A stretch of DNA of 64,000 nt, from assembly GCA_964304625.1 (NCBI GenBank), contig OZ199838.1, forward strand, positions 3,100,001 to 3,164,000, written 5' to 3'. Position numbers and translations under genes: made by a program. This document shows positions 1 through 11,786 of this stretch, piece after piece. Within the stretch, counting starts at the first letter, position 1; each line of letters opens with the position of its first letter. Source of the stretch: Kudoa neothunni. Its lineage: Eukaryota > Cnidaria. Under the pieces are notes generated by a model. It was not told where the DNA came from. It saw only the letters and a list, made by a program, of their open reading frames with translations, and did no database searches.

Positions 1-243
1 TACTATTTCTAGTACTTCAATATTAAAATAAGGTAGATTGACATAAGTCAAATGTAAAAAATCGCTTGAATATTAATTTTTTAAGCATAAAAAAATTTAC
101 ATTATAAAATTGGGGAAAAATAAATAATAATCAATGAGATAAATTGATCGAAAAAACACAAGCTATTGAGTTTAAAAAACCTAACGAATCAAAATCAATA
201 TTTCTACAGGAGTGTTAACTAACATCTAGAAAAAGGGATTAGA

Positions 244-2172
244 TCATTTATGTTTTTCTTTATATTTCTTCAAGAGTGCTCTTTTAACTTTCTTTGGCAT
301 TTTGTTTTTTCTTTTCTCTCTATTAGCCTCCTTTACAGCTATTTTATTCTCTTTTCTGCGTTCGCGTCGGTCCTCAGCAGTTTCTTTTACTTTTGGAAGT
401 CTGTCATCATCCAGATCCGAAAAACTATCAGAGGACGTTGATTCATCTAATAATAATAATAATATTAATAAAAATAATGAGCAAGAAAAATAGAAGGATT
501 TCAAAAATAAAATAAAATACCATCAGTTGTATCGCCTGGGTTGTCTTCAAGCGAAAGCTTATTGAGAAATGTTTCAAGAATTCCAGTTGCCTCCGCATAG
601 GGCATATCGTTAGGAGTTCTGTTGATAGCCGCTAAAATATCATCTTCATAGTTTTCCACCTAGTGAAATAATCAGACACAATGCTAGGATAGATCCAACA
701 ATACATCATGCAAATTTCTTTCAATGTACGTATTTTTTAAACACATAATCGTTGTGAAAGGTTTCCACAGAGTCATTCTCGTTATCGCTGTTAATTCTAT
801 CCATAAGCTGGCCAACAATCTCTTCACATCTCTACAAAATATACACATTAGTTGTCATCCAACAAATAACCACAAATTTTTATACGAATGGGTCAATAGA
901 ATCATCTGTTATTATGCTGAATAATGTTTTCAATGAGGGCAAATTCATCCCACGTCGACTTAGATACACCAAAAAATTTTTGATATCTTCTTTTAGAAAA
1001 TCAAAGGCGCTTGGGCCAGTGTTTTCAACCGACTATATTAGTCAAATTAAGTCATACATTTGATAAGATTGATTTCGATGGTATGTTACTTGGGAAACGT
1101 CAATTACATAAAGAGTTGGGGTAATTGAAGTTTCAACGTCGTCCTCTGGCGATGATTCATTTAATTCAACCATGAGATTGTATTCGCTAAAGTCACCATG
1201 AACCAGCTTACAATCGTAGTACATTTTCTTCAGAATATTTATTCCCTGCATAAATATTGAGGGAAGCATAGACTCGGGTGGTGCAGCCGCTTTCAACGTA
1301 GGAAACGGAATACCGTCTTTGCCTAAAGAGACATGTAGATGAGGAAAAATAATGCGAATTGGTAGAGTGAAAATATCAGTTGGTTGTAATATTCCTACCC
1401 AAGAAAGTCATAACGACAACAGTGTCACGAATTTTGAGTGGTCTTGGCGCATTTATCTCAGCTCTTTCAAGCCGAATCAAGTTTCGCATTTCTTTCTCAG
1501 CCCATTTTCGAACCATCCTTCTAGTATTTCGTCCGACATTCCAATATTTAAGTCTTAAATCTCCTTCAAGATATCTTCTTCGGTCTCTATTTGCAATAGT
1601 AGAGCATTAGAATTAAGCGGGTAGCCTATCACTGGAGGTGGTTACTTATAATCCAATATGGAAGATTTATAGATTTTAATGGCTAAGTCTTGGTACACAT
1701 TTCCACCAACTGCGTAATAAACATTGGCTTCTTTCCCAGTACTAACACAACCATGGATAGATTTAAAAAATCCACTATTCCGTAAACGAAAAAGCAAAAG
1801 CGCCACTCGTTTATCAATAACCTACAATAAACGAAAAATATATTACAAAAATTAATATTGTTAATATTAATTTAATAATAAGCATAAATGAATCATTAAT
1901 AATGAATAATTAAAGTCGAAAAGTTAATCACCCAATTAAGGATTAAAAGTCCAAAAATAAAATATTTGGGCACAATGGAATAATTTTTATTTATTTAATG
2001 AGTTGATAATCACTTTTTCCGCAACAGCCACATCACATTTGTCTCGGCTTCTATTATAACTTGTTTTTGGGTGCGAACTTGGCATTATTTCATCTTCTGA
2101 CGAGGTGACGTCAATTTGTTCATCATTATCAATGTTTTCAGTCGGAATTTTATCTATACTCGAAGTATCCAT
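244..2172 (-). CDS. RIOK1: RIO-type serine/threonine kinase 1 (RIOK1)
   Basis: Atypical protein kinase/ATPase of the RIO1 family, which acts in cytoplasmic maturation of the 40S ribosomal subunit. Eight exons are inferred on the minus strand: 2172-2014, 1821-1646, 1586-1399, 1321-1090, 1032-886, 831-705, 659-521 and 446-244, with GT-AG introns of 45-192 nt. Motifs seen in order: nucleotide loop STGKEANVYYA, AIKIYK, the conserved block RRMVRKWAEKEMRNLIRL, catalytic HGDFSEYN, metal-binding IDVSQ, then FxxxYIxRxLxxV and a basic tail with REKRKNKMPKKVK like the usual RIOK1 C terminus. The start is the ATG at 2172, which gives a short acidic N terminus. Oddity: within exon 831-705 the conserved reading switches frame at a run of six A (plus-strand T run near 733-738). 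This could be an assembly or sequencing indel or a real lesion. Identity is very secure; the exon ends are inferred. Confidence 0.92.
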
Positions 2173-2193
2173 GGGCGTAGATTTTTTATCCGG

Positions 2194-2202
2194 GCATGCG
2201 CA
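2194..2202. promoter_or_regulatory. NRF1-like motif GCATGCGCA upstream of RIOK1
   Basis: The 9-mer GCATGCGCA lies 22 bp upstream of the RIOK1 start codon. It matches half or more of the animal NRF1 consensus (YGCGCAYGCGCR). The same 9-mer occurs upstream of other housekeeping genes in this window (9246 and 38458). The role is inferred from position and recurrence. Confidence 0.5.
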
Positions 2203-2313
2203 CAGTGAATAAATGAACTTGTTTTCTTTGTCACCCTGGTTTACGAATAGAGATCAAATAAATTAATAGTTTTCTATTGGATCTCTGTTGGGAAAATTCA
2301 TTGATTGATTTGT

Positions 2314-3363
2314 GGCTAAAGTTTACTTTAGATCAATTTAATCCGGATTAATTTTCGTATACAAACCAAGAAAATTGGCATAAGGGGGATTAAAGTTTAT
2401 AAATTTGATTTTCTGCAAACATTTAATCGCTAATTTTTTAATTATATATTTAAAAGGTAGTTAGGCGTCAAATGAGGTCTTTTAATTCGAATACAGCAAA
2501 ATTTTTATTTGTGAGCCCCCAGGGTGGCTTCAATACGATTCGTCTTTTCAATGTCTCTGCTCACAAATTCTTGGCTACGGTTTACAACAAAATGCAAATA
2601 TTCATTTTTATCCAGCCTTCTGTATCCATACAGACAATCTGACCAAATAATGGAACTTCGTTCAACTCAACAGATTATAATACCTGTAAATGTCTCCTCA
2701 TTTCACATTGTGGCGGTCTCCCTAAATACATTTCCACGTCCCAAGATCCCACCAACAATTAAATAATCTTGATTAGACAAAATCATCCCAACATAATATT
2801 TCCTCCTGCAAAGGTAAAGTAAGAATTTGTCTATCTGTGTAACTACTCTAATTCCTCAGATTTGGAATTTTTTAAACATGATTGGAATGGACACACCGAA
2901 TTAAACATTTCTATTCGACAATGGTTTTTGATGAGAGTTCTTTCTCACTGAAAATAAACTTTTGTGAGGATACATCGTGCGAATACAAGAATATGACCTT
3001 TAAAATTTTTTATACCTTCAGATGACCTCGTTAAAAGAAACTACCAATTCTAACAAATTTTTGTTTTTAACATTTTGAGCAATAATATTTGTGTCCAACA
3101 CTTAGCTGACTTTTTGAAAAAGACAAGTCCATTACAACAATGTGGGTTACTGACCAGAAGCCCCAACTTTCTCATTACTTTTCTTAAATAATGATCATCG
3201 TATTTTAATAAATCTACTTAATGGAATTTTATTGTTTCAGCGTCAATAAACTCGGTAGATGGAACAGAAATATACAACTTAAATATCCCTTTTTATAAAA
3301 GGATTAAACAGCGCCCCTACGAAGATTAATCCGGATTAAATTGATCTAAAATAAACTTTAGCC
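2314..3363 (-). mobile_element. Merlin (IS1595/ISXO2-like) DNA transposon, decayed
   Basis: A 1.05 kb element bounded by 46-bp terminal inverted repeats (2314-2359 and 3318-3363, two mismatches by eye) that begin GGCTAAAG. It is flanked by a 9-bp target duplication with one mismatch: TTGATTTGT at 2305-2313 and TTGATTCGT at 3364-3372. The inside holds the remains of a minus-strand ISXO2-type transposase. TIRs starting with GG, an 8-9 bp target duplication and a length near 1 kb are typical of Merlin. The near-identical repeats suggest fairly recent movement, while the stops inside the coding part show that this copy is dead. Confidence 0.85.
2500..2830 (-). pseudogene. Merlin/ISXO2 transposase remnant
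   Basis: Reading the minus strand through stops gives pieces of the IS1595/ISXO2 DDE domain: VGGILGRGNVF (family pattern W-FGGIERGTGEVF), then WSDCLYGYRRLDKNEYLHF (family pattern SDCWxxYxxLxxxGYxH) with the catalytic aspartate of SDC, then VVNRSQEFVSRD and KTNRIEA (family VNHSxxFVxPxTGxHTNxIE). Several in-frame stops and frame changes interrupt it, so it cannot encode an active enzyme. It lies wholly between the element's inverted repeats, in the expected place for its C-terminal half. Confidence 0.8.
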
Positions 3364-5357
3364 TTGATTCGTTTGAATTAAATTGTTTATAAACTTAGCT
3401 GTTTGGTTTGTTAAAGTGCTAAACTTTATTGAGTCCTTATTTAAAGTATTTTTTGGTTTGATAATTTTCAAAATTAATCCATATGGAAAATATTGTGTAA
3501 AAAATGGAAATGTATCTTATATTGTATTTCATTAAAATTTTTACTAAAAAAATGAGTTCATTTATAATGTTAGATTTTATCATAATAATTTAATTATAGG
3601 GAATCCCCATATTCGTGAGGAATTCATTGCTTGATGTAATGCGAACAATGAAACACCATATAAATCAATTTGTGACATTCAGTTAACATTTTTTCTCTTA
3701 TTTTACAATAATAATTAAATTGACCTGTCGAGCGCTTTTGGGGTCAATTTTGGGGCGATCGGAAGGTTAATGTGGCACGATTACATAATTTCTTAGTAAA
3801 CATTGTCACACATTATTAGAAAATGTGAACTTTATTTCGAAATTTATCTCAAACTATGAAGTAATTAACAATGAACATATTGATCTATTCTAGACATTAA
3901 GTATGAGTGAGTATTCGCGCCAAAAAATTTCAATAATACGACGATAACTTTAAATTAAATATCTGAAGACGTAATTATAATTATAGAATCGGAACTGGAT
4001 TAAAAATTTTAGTAGGTACGATTTTATCTTTTTGTTGTACTTTAAACTAACGTTTTTTCGACTTTGGGTTTTTCTTAAACTCCTCCGGCAGTCCTGGTTA
4101 TAAGCCAAATGAAATTGATAAATGAGAAACGATGCGTCCTAAATACTAACTTATTACGTGATTGCATATGATAATAAACCAATTATAAATCACGTCATTT
4201 AAAATGATAGATCCAGAGAAATTTATTTAGGATGAATGAAACCAATCTTTATGAAATATTTCGTTAATCTGTATCCGATGCTCAATTTTGATCCTTAACT
4301 GAAATTAATCCGTTTGTTGAACCTTGAATATCTCATAATTTTACCACTTATGACTTGGCCGCTGAGATTACTATATATTTATTGGGTCTGTTCTCTTAAG
4401 GATAAGAAGTTTTTGAGAAAATGTGAAAAATTTTAATTTTGTAATTATTATGAAAAAAGATATTTTAGCAATACGAATTATAAAGTCGAGGGATGTTGAA
4501 TATTTAGCCACGTTAACATGCGGTGACACAATTTTCATCAACCTAGATGTAAAGTATCTTAGAGGGGTGAAAAATTTCGAATTCTGGTAAAAACGTATTT
4601 TGAAAAGTATGGTTTTGTTTAGATGAGATAATAAGAATGGTGGGTTAAAATTGTTTGAATAATAATTAGGAAGGATGTAATCCATAATTAGTTGTATTTG
4701 GGGGAAATTATTGCAGTCGATTTAAAGTAACTTTTTGAAAAATGATTTAATCATTAAATCTAAAAATAATTTTCAAAATTAAAATATTACAAAACATCTA
4801 TTCAATAAAATATACCTATATATGTACCACATCTCGTTAATCTCTAACAATTTATAGTATTAACATAAAATAGGTTAAAAGAACTTAATATTTTACTATT
4901 AGATTCATATTTGTAATAAAAAATACAATTAACACGCATTGAATATTATTGTTAGTGGATTTGAACCATAATGAAAGGGTATCTTTGGAGGCTTTCAAAT
5001 AAGCCTAAAAAAGATACCTTTCCGCCTATGTAGGTACTAACTATTTGTTATTCTATTTAACAACTAGCGAAACTATATCAGCTAAAAGTTTTACTGTCTG
5101 TATCTAGAGAATCCAAGGGAATTTTTAAATATTGTATAATATTTTTACTTGGATTAGCCCCAGAATAAAGTATTAAAGTTCATTTTAGTTTTAAGCGTTC
5201 ATCGAAAAATGAGGAGGCTGGTCGGAAACACATAACACAAAATTAATATCATCATTACGAATGTAAAATGATATCAAACAAAGTATTTTACTATATCATC
5301 CATTTAACACTAATCTTCTTATGCGATATAACTAATTGATTGTTAGTTGGCAGAAAA
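3364..5357. other. Intergenic, A+T-rich; one imperfect hairpin
   Basis: No gene is recognised. A 104-codon minus-strand frame at 4371-4685 has no recognisable domain and looks like chance. The one structured item is an imperfect inverted repeat at about 4974-5022: AAAGGGTATCTTTGGAGGC, a loop of about 10 nt, then a near-complement. It would fold as a stem of about 19 pairs. Confidence 0.5.
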
Positions 5358-5802
5358 ATGATATCGAGATTGGTGATCATTTCTTTGGCATTATATTGTA
5401 TGAATTCTAGTTGCCTGGAGCTTGAGCCTTGTCCTCAAGGTAATGCATATGGACAATATTCACCTGTTACTGATTTTTTTAGTAAAATATGCCTCGGTTG
5501 TGGGAAATGCTACTATAGATGATTGTAACAAGGAACCTTGTCCTGCACCCATAGGCAACACTATTACAGGGCGCTTAAATTTCACTCCCATTGAAAATCT
5601 TGACATTGTAAAACTCTGGTTATATGCGGATGTTTTTGGAATAAACGTCACAGTGTCAGAAGGGGTGAATATGTGTGATAATAGTTACGGTGTAAAGTGT
5701 CCATTAGAGGCACACAAGAATGCTTCATTAGACTATCAAATCGAAGTGCCATTCTACGCATGGCCATACGTTAGTTACATCTATGTTTGGAGGGAGTTTT
5801 GA
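5358..5802 (+). CDS. Secreted ML-domain (NPC2/MD-2-like) lipid-binding protein
   Basis: Small secreted protein of the ML family (NPC2, Der p 2), which binds sterols or other lipids in lysosomes or outside the cell. Exon 1 (5358-5439) encodes a signal peptide starting MISRLVIISLALYC. A 43-nt intron (5440-5482, GT...TTTTTTTAG) separates exon 2 (5483-5802). The mature part shows DCNKEPCPAP (NPC2 has CxxxxCPxxPC spacing), GRLNFTP, then CDNSYGVKCPL (the NPC2 'C-x-GINCP' block) and an aromatic strand ending YVSYIYVWREF. Three N-glycosylation sites are visible (NAT, NVT, NAS). About 133 residues are predicted. The last strand, with the final Cys seen in NPC2, is missing unless a further short exon follows. 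A poly(A) signal AATAAA lies at about 5970. Family call is fairly firm; the C-terminal end is unsure. Confidence 0.72.
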
Positions 5803-7639
5803 TGATATTCTAGATTAATGTGGATGTTATCTTGATGGTAAAGGATGACAACTTTAACATTTTCGGATGCTGGAAATGCAGCATGATTACTGAATGATTG
5901 CTCAATATACATTTCACATTAAACAATTCATCAAAAACACAGCAAAACATTATTTCATGGGTTACCTATAAATAAAGAAGAAAATTTAGCATTGTGTATT
6001 TTATTGACTCAAGCGCAGATATGATAATAAAGATTTAAACTTGAGAGCAAAAACAAACTATCATTTAGAATAGGGCTACTCGATTGAGAGTCCGAGATTC
6101 ATATTCTGAGTTAACTGAAAAATTGTGCGGCCGGAAATGTTTCATACGTAATGTATTAATTCTACGAAATAGGAATCTCTCCCTAAAGTATATTATGTGC
6201 GATTAGTGTGCAATCGAAGTTGATACAAGTTTGGTAAACCATAATCAATGATGAATTTTATTGAAAATTAATCTACGGTTTCCATGTACTATTTTCTGAT
6301 AATGAGTATACACAACAAAAAAGATAATTTATATTTTTATTCAAAAATAAATAATCTCATTAATATCTTAAAATGTCACACAACAATTCTAAGATATTGA
6401 CCTTTAAACGTAGAGAATAACAAAAATTATAAAATGTTTTAACGTGTTGAATTCTTAAAAATATTTATCGATAACTTTTTAAGCAAACTCTAAGGTAAGC
6501 AATAATTAAACTTTAATAAGCATCAAACTTAAGTTCTTCAAGTTTTCTGTAAAATTATTTCGAATTTTTATTCTCCAAGTTACACCTAATTTGAATAAAA
6601 AAATTTAATAAACTAAAACTTTTTATCCTAGATTGGATCGTAGGTTTATTTTTTTCGTTGAACTTCTAAATTTGTAATTAAATCAAAAATCCCTATAAAA
6701 TCAACATCTGCGCATGCGCAGATGTCACATTTGATATTTAATACTTAACTATTAAATATTTAATTAATGAATGAATAATGTTTTATAATGTCTTTTTCTA
6801 ATGAATAACCTCGTTTCGAAAAATATTTACCCAGGCAAGATAAGAAAAAGTCGAAACTTTAATTTATTATCAGTTGTAATTGTTTTATTTACAATTGTTA
6901 TCTCGTTAATATAGACCTCTTTTTCGTATCTTTTTAATATAAATATTTTCTCATCCAAAAAGCTCTGTTTTACAGTTTATTTATTTGAGAAAGGATGCGG
7001 AAACTAAAATGAATTAGGAAGTGCTGCTCTAATACATGTGAGGACAATTCTGCATCCCTCCAAAAAAAAAGATTTAAAAATGGATTTATTTTTAGGCTGG
7101 AGAAATATTTTTACTAAACTTACATTAAGAAGAAAACAGGCGCGCACAAATAAATACAAATGATAATAGATTATACGTTTTCACTTTGTTTCTTGTCTTC
7201 TTGGACAATAAATAAGTTATAATAAGGTTGTTTATCGATTAAAGATCAACTTAAATCATAATTTTCGGATGCACTAGATATACTAATATTTTATTGAAAA
7301 AATATTACATGCAAATAATGGCACTTGCGCCATATTATGGATTTTGTAGCTTTTTCGTTGATCCTAAATTTAAAAATTAAATAAGGAAAATAAACATGTG
7401 ACCCCATCTAGAATGAAAAGTTTTAATTTATATAATTTTTGAGTGCAAAATGATTCTAATTTGAAGTATCAAAATTTAAAATAATTTATCAACAAGAATT
7501 ATAAGCAATCCTTCAAAATGAAAATTAATTTAATTGTTATTTAACAAAATTATTAATAAAAAAAATGTGGACAATTAGGAGATAATTGGCGCATATAAAA
7601 ATAATCGTCCAATCGAAAAAAACAAACTATATTAAAAAA
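5803..7639. other. Intergenic, A+T-rich, with a GCGCATGCGC palindrome
   Basis: No coding exon is recognised between the NPC2-like gene and the end of the minus-strand TEFM-like gene. The striking item is a perfect 22-bp palindrome at 6704-6725, listed separately. The rest is A+T-rich with short homopolymers. Confidence 0.5.
6704..6725. promoter_or_regulatory. Perfect 22-bp palindrome with NRF1-type core
   Basis: The palindrome has core CTGCGCATGCGCAG and is symmetrical for 11 bp either side of its centre. The core is a full match to the NRF1 consensus (TGCGCATGCGCA), which is striking in such A+T-rich surroundings. No gene start is recognised beside it, so it may mark an unrecognised transcript or simply be a strong binding site. 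Confidence 0.45.
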
Positions 7640-8917
7640 CTAAATTTTAGGAATTAATCCTTTGCTTATCAAATTCACAACTGTAGCCATGTAAAACATA
7701 AGAAAATGATATTGATGAAAAGTGTTGGAATTGCACGAAAACTTTGACAAAGTGCTTGGCGAGTAGGAAAAACTATTGACTATGTTCATCAACTGAGATA
7801 ACGCGTTATAATTATCAGGAATATGCTTGCCAATGAATTCACTTAAAGATTCTTTATCAATAATGGACCACTATAACATTAATTGATTAAAAATTAAATG
7901 CAATCAATCACATTCAGTAAAATAATGTTATGAAGGTTGATGATATCAGATTGTGATTGTAGGAGGTTGGTTGTGGATAGTTTTAGGCCATTTTGAGCAA
8001 TTTTGGTTAACAATGAAGATTCACCCTCCTCACAACTTATTGTCTGGTCATTTAAGTAGGATTCGAAATACAATTTTGAGTTTTCCTTTAGACTCTATCA
8101 TACAAATACAATTCATTATAAACAGCACACAAAGAAACAACCTCAAGGTAGGAACGATCTTTGGTCAAATCAAATAAGTATTTTCTGTACTGATAGAATG
8201 TTGAATACAAACTCATGCTGTGAAATCTCATTTGATTGTTATTATCATTTTCGAAGACATTTGAAAAATATCTTTGAAGGCAAATGCTAACAATTGCATT
8301 GTTGCGAAGGAAAATTTTAGCAAGGTTCAATTTTCTATTGTTATTAGCATATTTAAGTTTGCTGTTGATTATGTAGAGATCTGCGTTTGGAGCTTCACAA
8401 AAGGATCTTGATAACTAACCGCAATCAACCGATATCACACTACAACTAACAAATTCAATTACTTTATTGGATATATCACCAACATCCTCAAATATTTCTA
8501 TATTACAACTCGCTGTGATATCAACACTATTGGTTGTTCTACAGTAGGTACAGAACAATACGTTTTTCAAGCCGATATCGATCACCATGACCTTGTTATA
8601 TTTCTGCAAAAATATAACATTATATATTCATTGTTAGCATGTTAAAACAAACCAACCAGCCAAAAATGGTCATCATTGGTGGATTTTTCAATACTACAAC
8701 TAATGGTTTCATCCAACGTATCATCATCTTTTTGTAAATAGTCCATAATTTGATTGGAAGTGAGTAGGCCATGTGTTTCGATATCATCAACCTTTTCGAA
8801 TTTTTTTCCACCTTCTTTCTTCATTTTTTTCAGCTGCATCAATTTATAATCAGGCACATCAAAAATTTGTTTAATTTTCTTCACATAAGCTTTATTAAAT
8901 AGTTGAAGCAATTCCAT
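7640..8917 (-). CDS. TEFM-like mitochondrial transcription elongation factor, copy B
   Basis: Looks like a second, diverged TEFM (helix-hairpin-helix region plus RNase H-like fold; TEFM keeps mitochondrial RNA polymerase processive). Inferred exons: 8917-8657, 8603-8142, 8094-7912 and 7869-7640, joined by introns of 53, 47 and 42 nt in matching phase. The first exon has a Lys-rich helical segment in the position of the TEFM helix-hairpin-helix. The second has VMVIDIGLKNVLFCTYC (first RNase H-fold strand, compare GIDLSPTEIAFCSID in copy A) and APNADLYIIN (compare PQADLYVIEQ in copy A). An in-frame TAG at 8415-8417 would break exon 2, but a further micro-intron of 24 or 36 nt ending at that TAG would remove it in frame. 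An upstream exon for a mitochondrial presequence is possible. Paralogy with copy A is inferred from shared layout. Confidence 0.55.
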
Positions 8918-9245
8918 CTAAGTTGATTTATTGATTGATTCATTCATTCATCTAAGAAAACATTCCGATGGGTTGAATACTTGTTTTTTATGCGAAACTC
9001 CTTCAACATAGTTTCTATCTTTGATACTGGCATGACTGAGACATTTTGACTGTAAAAGTTTGTGTGCATAGGCGGGCACAGTTTTCCATTTATTCATCTC
9101 AAGTCCACCTGTTCCCACTTGAACTAATTTGTATATTTTATTCGATAGATTGACTATACAAATACAAGAAATGACTTATTTTCTAATTATTTATGAAAGC
9201 AATCAAGCCTAAATCTTGAATTTAGCTAGGGGTGGGGGTGTTTAG

Positions 9246-9254
9246 GCATGCGCA
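9246..9254. promoter_or_regulatory. NRF1-like motif GCATGCGCA in the shared TEFM promoter region
   Basis: GCATGCGCA lies in the 556-bp gap (8918-9473) between the two divergently transcribed TEFM-like genes, 220 bp upstream of the plus-strand start. NRF1 controls nuclear genes for mitochondrial transcription in animals, so the site fits the genes' role. The rest of the gap is A+T-rich without other clear signals. Confidence 0.45.
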
Positions 9255-9473
9255 AATTTAAATTAAATTTAAGGATATTTTAATGAGGGGTATAGCGAGG
9301 GTCCTTACCCGATCATCACTGTGGAAACGGAACCTTAATTATCTAGCGTATCCGAAACAAGTCTTGGTATTTGGATTCAAGCTGATACAGAATTTAGATG
9401 GTTGAATATTGTTTAGACCACCACATTAAAATATTTTAATGATCCCAAACACACATGGTTAACTGAGTATGGG

Positions 9474-10691
9474 ATGGTGTTGAGTGATTTACGAAGGCTG
9501 CAGTTGATTTTATTAGAAGTTGATCGATTTAAAAATCTTCAGCAGATAATGGATCGTAATATCTTGAATGAAATACAACTAAAAACGCTGCTGGATTATG
9601 TCCATAATGATTACATAAATGGTAGGACTAGTGATCTCACTAAACTTTCAGCTACCCCTGCTATTAAGGTTTTACATTAGTTGATTTTAATTTTATTTGA
9701 ATTAATGTAGGATATATATTCATGTGTTGGAATCGATTTATCGCCAACTGAAATCGCTTTTTGTTCAATTGATTCCTATTTCAATGTGACCAACCTGAAG
9801 TACATACCGTTGGATATAACCTTCTCAAATATGGATCATGTTACTAGAGTGGTACGTGGTTTATTTTTTGATTGCAATTTAGAATGTGTGGTGACAATTT
9901 AGATTTGTGATGTGGTGGACAACTCATTACCACAGGCAGATCTTTACGTTATAGAACAACAACCAACCTCACTTAACCACGTCACGAAAGATACTGGTTT
10001 TCTGAATTTCTATATTATGGAGAAATTGCTGCATACAGCGATTGCTACTCGAAAATCACAACAACAACTAAAAACACCTAAAATAATAACCATGTCCGAA
10101 AATGAAATGTGTCTACATAGTGGACTGCCCAATATGCAAACTCAAAGAGAATACATTTGCAAGGTGGTCACCGATGACACCTTCTACTATGCGGAAGTTA
10201 TCAGATCGGTCAATTTAATGAAACTCAATGAGAGACGTCATGTGGATTTGGAATCGATGTACGATGCGAGAAATATCTCCAGTCAGTATCTAGTGGATGT
10301 AAGTTGTTTTAATGGTTTTTGTTAATTTGTCGTTTAGAATGTTATATCGGCCTCGTTTTTACCTGTATGATAATATTGTTATTTTCATTGTTGTTTTTTT
10401 GTTTTGAAATATTGTGGCAGGTTAATTAATCTCAACTTTGATTAGGTATATTTTGAGATCCTATTAAAAGATAATGCCACTCTAACAGAATTCCACTCGT
10501 TTGTTAACACTTTCAATATTCCCGACCACTTAAAATTATACTACAATAGCCTGCCAATCAAGCACGATGTCGCTGATGCGTTGTGGTTGGCAGCTTCCTA
10601 TTGGTTTTATATGAACAAGAATCATGCTTCATTTTTCCAAAATCTACCTCCTCCCAGCTCGATCACCATGATTTCTAATACCACCGACTAA
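9474..10691 (+). CDS. TEFM: Mitochondrial transcription elongation factor (TEFM), copy A
   Basis: TEFM binds mitochondrial RNA polymerase and makes it processive. Four exons: 9474-9668, 9711-9851, 9903-10298 and 10446-10691; introns 42, 51 and 147 nt; all phase 0; about 325 residues (human TEFM has 360). Residues 1-65 are helical, in the place of the helix-hairpin-helix domain. Then the RNase H-like fold: CVGIDLSPTEIAFCSID (family: AIDFGxRxIAWxxLD), LPQADLYVIEQQ (family: PKADFYVLE) and NFYIMEKLLHTAI (family: HFHIMExMLYALL), then a helical C terminus. The fold is catalytically dead in known TEFMs. The start at 9474 is the first ATG in frame. There is no obvious mitochondrial presequence, so an upstream exon may be missed. 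A poly(A) signal AATAAA lies near 10943. It stands head to head with a paralogous gene (7640-8917). Confidence 0.72.
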
Positions 10692-11786
10692 ATCTATTCT
10701 TATTCTTATTATGTTAACTTTTAATGCTCATTCTCAGTCATTTATGACGTCTGTATTTGTTTTTTTTGTTTTCTATTGACCATTTTTCTGTCTTATTAAC
10801 ACACAAATCGCGTCATTATTTTCAATGTTGATGGGAATATTTATGTGATGTGGAAAATAATTAACTAAGGAATGGTTTTATAACGGTTCTATTAGAGTTT
10901 GAATAATATATTTTCACATTTAAACGTGTTAATGTTGAAATACAATAAATCTTTATTAAATGGAATTAATTAGGAATGCCCTACGGTCGATTAAAAACTG
11001 TTGATCATTTTTGAATAATTTTATTTAAATTAAACTTTCAATTTGATACTTTTTTAGATATAAGTTAAAAATAATTAAGTTTTCCAATTTAGAAGTTCTT
11101 ATTGGTCCAAAAAATATAGTTATTTCTGGTTAAAAAGAAAAATCGGCAAAAATACTATTTAGTATATTAAAATTAATATAAAATTTAGTTTTTTATTTAT
11201 AATGTGGAAATTATTGATACTTGAAAAGTAATTGATATAATTTTTTTTGCCCTTTTTTGAATTGTTCTATTCCCTTACCCATATATATTATTGCTTTTGA
11301 AGTAAAGCAAATTAATGAATAATCAATTCAAATTATATATATCGTAAAAACTTTATTCATCAACAAAAATATCACTAACTTTAGATTTTTTTAGCTTTTT
11401 TCGATCCATTAAAATATTAAAATATGCGAAAAATTGGCTGCTCCGTGTTATAATTCCTAGACTTGTCCAACATGAATGTGCGTGAATTTATTTGTTTCCG
11501 CTAGTCTTGAAAAGGTTGTAATCGTTTCTTATTTGCTTATTTGAAATAAAATTGTGGGTAAGCATCACAATTTGCATGTTTTATAGATCTGAGCGTTCGT
11601 AACTTATTTTTCGACCTTTAATGGACGAAGGATAAGTCACTTCAGAGATCCCGTAGTAGAATTATAATTGATAAAAATAGAATAATACGGACTCATTCAA
11701 AACTTTTTGATTAAGTTTATAAGGAGCGCAATATTAGATCGAAATATTTGAGGAACAATTTTTAATTAAAATTCCCAAACCATATA
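10692..11786. other. Intergenic, A+T-rich
   Basis: Holds the TEFM copy A 3' untranslated region (poly(A) signal near 10943). I see no further coding, RNA or repeat feature before the transposon at 11787. Confidence 0.5.

Noticed and set aside
725-745. Programmed ribosomal frameshift in RIOK1
   Set aside because: RIOK1 is not known to use one, and a homopolymer indel is the simpler reading.
4371-4685. Minus-strand ORF of 104 codons
   Set aside because: A+T-driven composition rich in Phe, Ile, Lys and Asn, no domain, no splice partners; judged chance.
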